NCBI RefSeq assembly: GCF_944381005.1
Contig: NZ_CALWJM010000017.1
Location: 1-38,093, forward strand
Length of the DNA: 38,093 bases
Reading direction: 5' to 3'
Source of the DNA: an uncultured Butyricicoccus sp.
GTDB taxonomy: Bacteria; Bacillota; Clostridia; Oscillospirales; Butyricicoccaceae
A program made the translations under genes and the position numbers. How positions within the stretch are numbered: position 1 is the stretch's first letter; every line of letters starts with the position of its first letter. Below, in pieces: positions 33,827 through 38,093 of the stretch. The notes under the pieces were generated by a model. That model made no database searches, was not told where the DNA came from, and saw nothing but the letters and a program-made list of their open reading frames with translations.

Positions 33827-34692
33827 TGAGTCTCGCCTCCATCCGACAATTTATGCCGCAATATTTGATAAAAATTTCGATTTTTTACTCGAATCAGTCG
33901 AGCGGGATGTTGCGCGCGGCAAACTATAACACGGTCTCCAGGTCGCATTTCAAATCCCTCTCCACCATCGGCAGAGACGCAAACCGCACCTCCATCCACT
34001 CCAAGCGCATGAACTGTAAGTTGTCTATGTGGCGAAAATACCAACGGTTTTGCGCCAATCGTAAACGGGCAAACTGGTGTTACTGCGATATTCTCCGCAG
34101 TTGGTTCAATAATCGGGCCGCCTGCCGAATGAGAATAGGCCGTCGTTCCCGTAGGTGTAGCCAGAATTAGGCCGTCTCCCTTGAAGTCGGTCACCATTTG
34201 TCCATCTGAGTACAACTGCATCCGAATAATGTGAAAGGGATGAGACTTGGATACCATAACTTCATTTAGTGCCGTATCTGCATAAACGCTTTTACCTTGT
34301 CGCACAACCTCTACACCCAGCATCATACGGTCATCAATCGTAAAGTCACCCGTACACAGACAGGACACCAACGGAATTTCGCCCGGTTCCAACTCAGTCA
34401 TAAAACCAACATGACCCATATTTATCCCTAAAATCGGGGTGCCGTATCGCGCTGCTAAACCTGCAATTCGCAAAATTGTGCCATCTCCACCCAGTACAAT
34501 CATTGCATCCGCTGCGCAGACACCTTGTTCTAAGTCTAAATAGGTAATCCTCGTCGCTTCTTCGCCCAGTGCAGCCGCTTCTAGCGGCATTAAAATCTCG
34601 GTATCATACGCCGCAAGTACCTCACTGGTTTGGCGGACAGTCTCCGCAATCCCTCGTTTGCGCAAATTGGGACTAATCAGAATCTTTGCCAT
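33823..34692 (-). CDS. nadK: NAD kinase
   Basis: Phosphorylates NAD to NADP. It is 289 aa with the diagnostic GGDGT motif in VLGGDGTILRIAGLA (about 67-81), NMGHVGFMTELEPG, ALNEVMVSK and the glycine-rich GLILATPTGTTAYSHSAGGPI. A GAGGGG site precedes ATG 34692. It is 14 bases after tlyA and overlaps argR by 4. Confidence 0.96.
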   Translation of the reverse strand: MAKILISPNLRKRGIAETVRQTSEVLAAYDTEILMPLEAAALGEEATRITYLDLEQGVCAADAMIVLGGDGTILRIAGLAARYGTPILGINMGHVGFMTELEPGEIPLVSCLCTGDFTIDDRMMLGVEVVRQGKSVYADTALNEVMVSKSHPFHIIRMQLYSDGQMVTDFKGDGLILATPTGTTAYSHSAGGPIIEPTAENIAVTPVCPFTIGAKPLVFSPHRQLTVHALGVDGGAVCVSADGGEGFEMRPGDRVIVCRAQHPARLIRVKNRNFYQILRHKLSDGGETQ

Positions 34693-34706
34693 ATTTCCCC
34701 TCTCAC

Positions 34707-35504
34707 TCAGGCATCCAGCTCTGTATGTGCCTGCCGCACAATCTCCTCAATATCAACCGGGTTTTCGGACAAGGTTTTGCCCAGATAACCCAAAAACTCT
34801 ATATTGCCTTCTGGACCTTTGATGGGGGAAAATGTGACATCGTGCACATGAAGTCCGGCCGCATGCGCGTTTTCAATAAACGCCTGCAACACATCGCGGT
34901 GAATCTCCGGTTCTCTGACAACACCTTTTTTGCCTACCTTACCTTTTCCCGCTTCAAACTGCGGCTTAATCAGGCAGGCAATTCGTCCATTTTCATCCAA
35001 CAATCCGGCAACCACTGGAAGCACCAATTTGAGTGAAATAAACGAAACGTCAATGACCGCAAGAGATGGTGTCTCCTCTAACATGTCTGGGGTCACATAT
35101 CGAATGTTCGTACGCTCCATACATTTCACACGCGGGTCAATGCGTAATTGGTAAGCGAGTTGTCCATAACCAACATCAATCGAATAGACCTTAACCGCGC
35201 CACGCTGTAACAGACAGTCGGTAAAACCGCCCGTCGAAGCCCCCACATCCATGACCACCAATCCTTTAGGGTCAATTTCAAAATGTCCCAGCGCCTTTTC
35301 AATCTTTTTACCACCGCGCGATACAAATTGCTTGGCATTCGACCGCACTTCAATCGCCGCATCTTCGGCAACCATTGTGCCCGCTTTATCAGCTTTTTGT
35401 CCGTCTACATAGACCAGCCCTTCCATAATGGTGGTCTTGGCACGCTCGCGCGATGGCACCAATCCTTTTTCAAAAATCAATACATCTAATCTTTTTTTAG
35501 CCAA
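34707..35504 (-). CDS. tlyA: TlyA family rRNA 2'-O-methyltransferase / hemolysin-like
   Basis: N-terminal S4 RNA-binding domain (about 1-60, KKRLDVLIFEKGLVPSRERAK) and FtsJ-type methyltransferase (VVMDVGASTGGFTDCLLQRGA, about 80-100; then VIDVSFISLKLVLPVV). In other bacteria TlyA methylates 16S and 23S rRNA; the old name is hemolysin A. The best start is TTG 35504, which overlaps the dxs stop by 8 bases and has AAAGGA 8 bases upstream, giving 265 aa. A longer GTG-initiated frame to 35537 would lie inside dxs. Confidence 0.92.
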   Translation of the reverse strand: MAKKRLDVLIFEKGLVPSRERAKTTIMEGLVYVDGQKADKAGTMVAEDAAIEVRSNAKQFVSRGGKKIEKALGHFEIDPKGLVVMDVGASTGGFTDCLLQRGAVKVYSIDVGYGQLAYQLRIDPRVKCMERTNIRYVTPDMLEETPSLAVIDVSFISLKLVLPVVAGLLDENGRIACLIKPQFEAGKGKVGKKGVVREPEIHRDVLQAFIENAHAAGLHVHDVTFSPIKGPEGNIEFLGYLGKTLSENPVDIEEIVRQAHTELDA

Positions 35505-37407
35505 TAGATTCGTCCTTTCGTAAGTCCAGACAAGCACGCAGCGAACGCGCTACACTTGTGCCGTCAATTCCGCATAACCGATAAACTTCCTGTACCGAAC
35601 CATGTGGTAAAAATCGGTTACCTGTATGGAAACAATGTACCTGAATTTCGTTTCTTCCCTGCTGCATCAGCGTGCGCAAAATCACCTCAGAAAAAGAACC
35701 ATTCTGTACCACATCCTCCAAAACGGCTAAATGCGGCGCAAATGATTGCAGCATTTCCCGGGAAAGTGCTTCTCTTTCAGCCGAAATCCGATTGATTTTC
35801 CATATATTGACCGATACACCATCGGATTCCAGTCGTTCTGCCGCTTCAATCGCTTGGTTAATCAAAATTCCATACGTCACAATCGTGACATCGGGACAAG
35901 GATGCGAACGAATACAACAAGCCCAATCGGCTGCTGTATCTTGCTGAAAATGCCCTTCTCCCCCACGGGGGTACCGAATGGCGATTGCGCCGCCAGTGGT
36001 ATTGTGATAAAACGCCTGTGTTATCATCGTGCGCAATTCTGCAAAATTTGATGGACATAAAATCGTCATGCCCGGAATGGTGCGCAAAAACGGAATATCA
36101 AATGTACCGTTATGGGTTGCACCATCAGCTCCGACAATTCCTGCGCGGTCAATCGCAAATACTGCGGGGATATCTCCGGCAATGGATACATCATGGATAA
36201 GCTGGTCATAGGAACGCTGCAAAAATGTTGCGTAAACCGCACACACCGGCCGCAATCCTTGTTTGGCCATACCTGCGGTCATGGCGACCGCATGTTCTTC
36301 GGCGATACCCACATCAAAGAATCGGTTTGGGAACTGCTGCGCAAATGCAGATAACCCTGTGCCTGACGGCATGGCCGCCGTAATCGCGCAGATTCGTCCG
36401 TCTTTTTGCGCCAGTTTCACCAATTCTTGTCCAAATACAGTCGAAAATCCCGGTGCTGATGCGGGCAACTGCCCAGAAACCAAATCAAACTTGGAAACAC
36501 CATGATATTTTTCCGGCGCTTCTTCTGCATAGCGGTATCCTCTGCCCTTTTGTGTCATAACATGCAGCAAAACAGGACATTTCAAGTGTTTTGCTAACTG
36601 TAAATGAAACGACAATTCCTTTAAGTCGTGCCCATCGACTGGGCCGAGATAGGTAAAACCCATCTGCTCAAACATGGAGCTGGGTAACATCACTGACTTT
36701 ATCGCCTGTTTGAATTTGGTTCCCTGCGCAGTCACAGCCTTACCGCCCGGAATATGGGACAAAGCCTGTTTTAACCGATTTTTTGCCGCCATATAACGCG
36801 GCGAAACGCGCAATTTTGCCAAATGCCGCGCCATTCCACCCACGTTTTTGTCAATCGACATGTTATTGTCATTGAGCACGACAATAAGCGGTTCCCGGCT
36901 GGCACCAGCATCATTCAGTGCTTCATATGCCATACCACCGGTCAATGCACCGTCTCCAATGACTGCAATCACATGATATTTTTCACCGCGAATGGTGCGC
37001 GCATGTGCCATGCCCAACGCAACCGAAACCGAACTGGAAGCATGGCCGGTAATACACGGGTCTGTAATGCTTTCATCAGGTTTCATAAACCCACACAATC
37101 CACCATACATGCGCAGTCGGTCAAAATCGTTCTTGCGCCCGGTTAAAATCTTGTGTACATAGCACTGATGCCCCACATCATAAATGATTCTGTCCCGGCG
37201 GGAATCAAATTCACGTTCGAGTGCCACGGATAATTCTACAATACCCAAGTTGGACGCCAAATGTCCGCCCGTTTGGGATACATGGTCGAGAATAAACTCG
37301 CGCAGCGCCGTACACAGTTCCTCTTGAACGGGAAAAGTCATATCGCGCAAATCTTCTGTCCCCGAAATCCGGTCCAATATTCCATATCTCTTTGTCAAAT
37401 TCTTCAC
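35497..37407 (-). CDS. dxs: 1-deoxy-D-xylulose-5-phosphate synthase
   Basis: Thiamine-diphosphate enzyme making DXP from pyruvate and glyceraldehyde-3-phosphate, the entry to MEP isoprenoid synthesis. It is 636 aa. Landmarks are the N-terminal QTGGHLASNLGIVELSVAL (about 45-63), YDVGHQCYVHKILTGR, the ThDP motif IGDGALTGGMAYEALNDAG with NDNNMSI, and the C-terminal transketolase half with FDVGIAEEHAVAMTAGMA and IDRAGIVGADGATHNG. The start is GTG 37407, 7 bases after the stop of the upstream membrane gene and with only a weak ribosome binding site, so coupling is probable. Confidence 0.96.
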   Translation of the reverse strand: MKNLTKRYGILDRISGTEDLRDMTFPVQEELCTALREFILDHVSQTGGHLASNLGIVELSVALEREFDSRRDRIIYDVGHQCYVHKILTGRKNDFDRLRMYGGLCGFMKPDESITDPCITGHASSSVSVALGMAHARTIRGEKYHVIAVIGDGALTGGMAYEALNDAGASREPLIVVLNDNNMSIDKNVGGMARHLAKLRVSPRYMAAKNRLKQALSHIPGGKAVTAQGTKFKQAIKSVMLPSSMFEQMGFTYLGPVDGHDLKELSFHLQLAKHLKCPVLLHVMTQKGRGYRYAEEAPEKYHGVSKFDLVSGQLPASAPGFSTVFGQELVKLAQKDGRICAITAAMPSGTGLSAFAQQFPNRFFDVGIAEEHAVAMTAGMAKQGLRPVCAVYATFLQRSYDQLIHDVSIAGDIPAVFAIDRAGIVGADGATHNGTFDIPFLRTIPGMTILCPSNFAELRTMITQAFYHNTTGGAIAIRYPRGGEGHFQQDTAADWACCIRSHPCPDVTIVTYGILINQAIEAAERLESDGVSVNIWKINRISAEREALSREMLQSFAPHLAVLEDVVQNGSFSEVILRTLMQQGRNEIQVHCFHTGNRFLPHGSVQEVYRLCGIDGTSVARSLRACLDLRKDESIG

Positions 37408-37414
37408 TGTGGAT

Positions 37415-38002
37415 TCACCGCTTCTTTTCCAGTGGGAGATGCAGGAAAGCTAAAATACGTCCTGCCATATGAATAATGGCGACACTGTTGGAAATCCCAA
37501 ACGCTTTTCCCGTCGCCTTGCCACCAATCGTTGCAGCCGCTACACATCCAGTCACCGTCAAGGAAATCACAAGCGTCGGCAAGGGCGACAGCCCTTCCGT
37601 AACATTTGCGATGATGACGGCGCTGGTTGCACCAGAAATAATACCGGAAATGTCACCCACCACATCATTACAAATACTGGCAACCTTTTCGGCATTGCGC
37701 GAAAGCCAAACCGCTTGTTTTGCACCTTTGACCTTTTTAGCCGCCATTGAATGTAATTCTTTTTCGGTTGTGGAGGTCGCTGCAACCCCAATGATATCAA
37801 ACACAATGCCAATCAGCACAAAAAAAAGCAGAAGCAAGAAAGCCACAAGATTGTTGACCGATGCAAGTGCCTCATTCGACAGATAAGACATGGAAATAGA
37901 AATCAAAAAGGATAATGCCGTAATTGTGCCGACCCATTTCCAATTTACCCGACTCAAAAAGCTTGTTTTCTGCTTTTTCCTGTGTTTGTCTGTTCGGTCC
38001 AA
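37415..38002 (-). CDS. Four-TM membrane protein of the dxs cluster
   Basis: A 195-aa integral membrane protein with a basic N-terminus and four predicted helices, about 23-41, 48-75, 118-138 and 145-165; the last is followed by GGKATGKAFGIS. Relatives in Clostridia next to dxs are often labelled CorB/CNNM-like (DUF21 region) magnesium transporters, because the IGIVFDIIGVAATSTTEKEL segment resembles the DUF21 core. No CBS domains are present, so transport is unproven. The start appears to be TTG 38002 (GAGGAG 12 bases upstream, rather far). The gene may be a member of a longer operon starting beyond the right edge. Confidence 0.7.
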   Translation of the reverse strand: MDRTDKHRKKQKTSFLSRVNWKWVGTITALSFLISISMSYLSNEALASVNNLVAFLLLLFFVLIGIVFDIIGVAATSTTEKELHSMAAKKVKGAKQAVWLSRNAEKVASICNDVVGDISGIISGATSAVIIANVTEGLSPLPTLVISLTVTGCVAAATIGGKATGKAFGISNSVAIIHMAGRILAFLHLPLEKKR

Positions 38003-38093
38003 TGCTTTATAAAACTCCTCGTATTATAAAAGAGTAGTATTTATATCCCCCTCTCCAGGGGTGTGCTACACTGTATAGGATGCTGTGGATTGG
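38003..38093. other. Right edge spacer
   Basis: 91 bases upstream of the 4-TM gene. A short CCCCT / AGGGG hairpin (about 38050-38060) and a TATAAT-like box (about 38026) are visible. No -35 box of quality is seen, so whether a promoter starts here is open. Confidence 0.35.

Noticed and set aside
1..38093. tRNA or rRNA genes
   Set aside because: No cloverleaf or rRNA sequence was recognised on either strand by eye; a covariance search was not possible.

Overview
The window is a low-to-mid GC Gram-positive chromosome segment, best read as a gut-type Clostridia (Oscillospirales-like; Butyricicoccaceae is only a guess). Support comes from the glmS ribozyme, RqcH, an SLH-domain surface protein, MraY/TagO-type wall genes, and the xse/isp-dxs-tlyA-nadK-argR-recN gene order typical of Clostridia. 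Almost all housekeeping genes lie on the minus strand.

Accessory region (1 to about 9600). Positions 1-3787 are AT-rich and hold two decayed copies of one IS4-type element (185-1386 and 2904-3787, same orientation, different internal deletions). They flank a small cassette: a 31-codon ORF, a 344-aa secreted protein of unknown function and a 77-aa two-TM zinc-ribbon protein, closed by a terminator. From about 3860 to 9600 lies an integrative mobilizable element (IME): relaxase, MobC with a candidate oriT, a broken TnpV-like gene, a striking inverted repeat of 9-bp units, a RepA-like AAA ATPase, a second MobC-like RHH protein, a tyrosine integrase, a small HTH excisionase-like protein and a divergent Cro/CI-type repressor. 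It abuts the 3' end of guaA, a known integration hotspot. I could not find its other end.

Core region (9600-38093). guaA diverges from a secreted SLH protein. Minus-strand groups follow: trmK-nif3-rqcH (tRNA modification, Nif3 family, ribosome quality control); a DUF1858 redox-disulfide protein; a zinc-ribbon protein; a sigma-70 family factor whose consensus promoter lies almost on its start codon; glmS with its ribozyme; glmM; ruvC-ruvA-ruvB; a PLP Met-gamma-lyase-like protein; then trpS-tagO/wecA-wecB-(membrane-anchored unknown), which supplies undecaprenyl-linked GlcNAc and ManNAc for a wall polymer. glpK is the lone plus-strand enzyme. The window ends with a tight cluster running from the right edge: 4-TM protein, dxs, tlyA, nadK, argR, recN, tyrS, several of which use GTG or TTG starts.

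How they fit together: glmM and glmS make GlcN-1-P and GlcN-6-P for the cell wall, feeding the UDP-GlcNAc used by TagO/WecB. The RuvABC set and RecN serve recombination repair. No single gene set is clearly a new system. The best candidates for new biology are the IS-bounded secreted/zinc-ribbon cassette, the inverted 9-bp repeat of the IME, and the near-leaderless sigma-factor gene.
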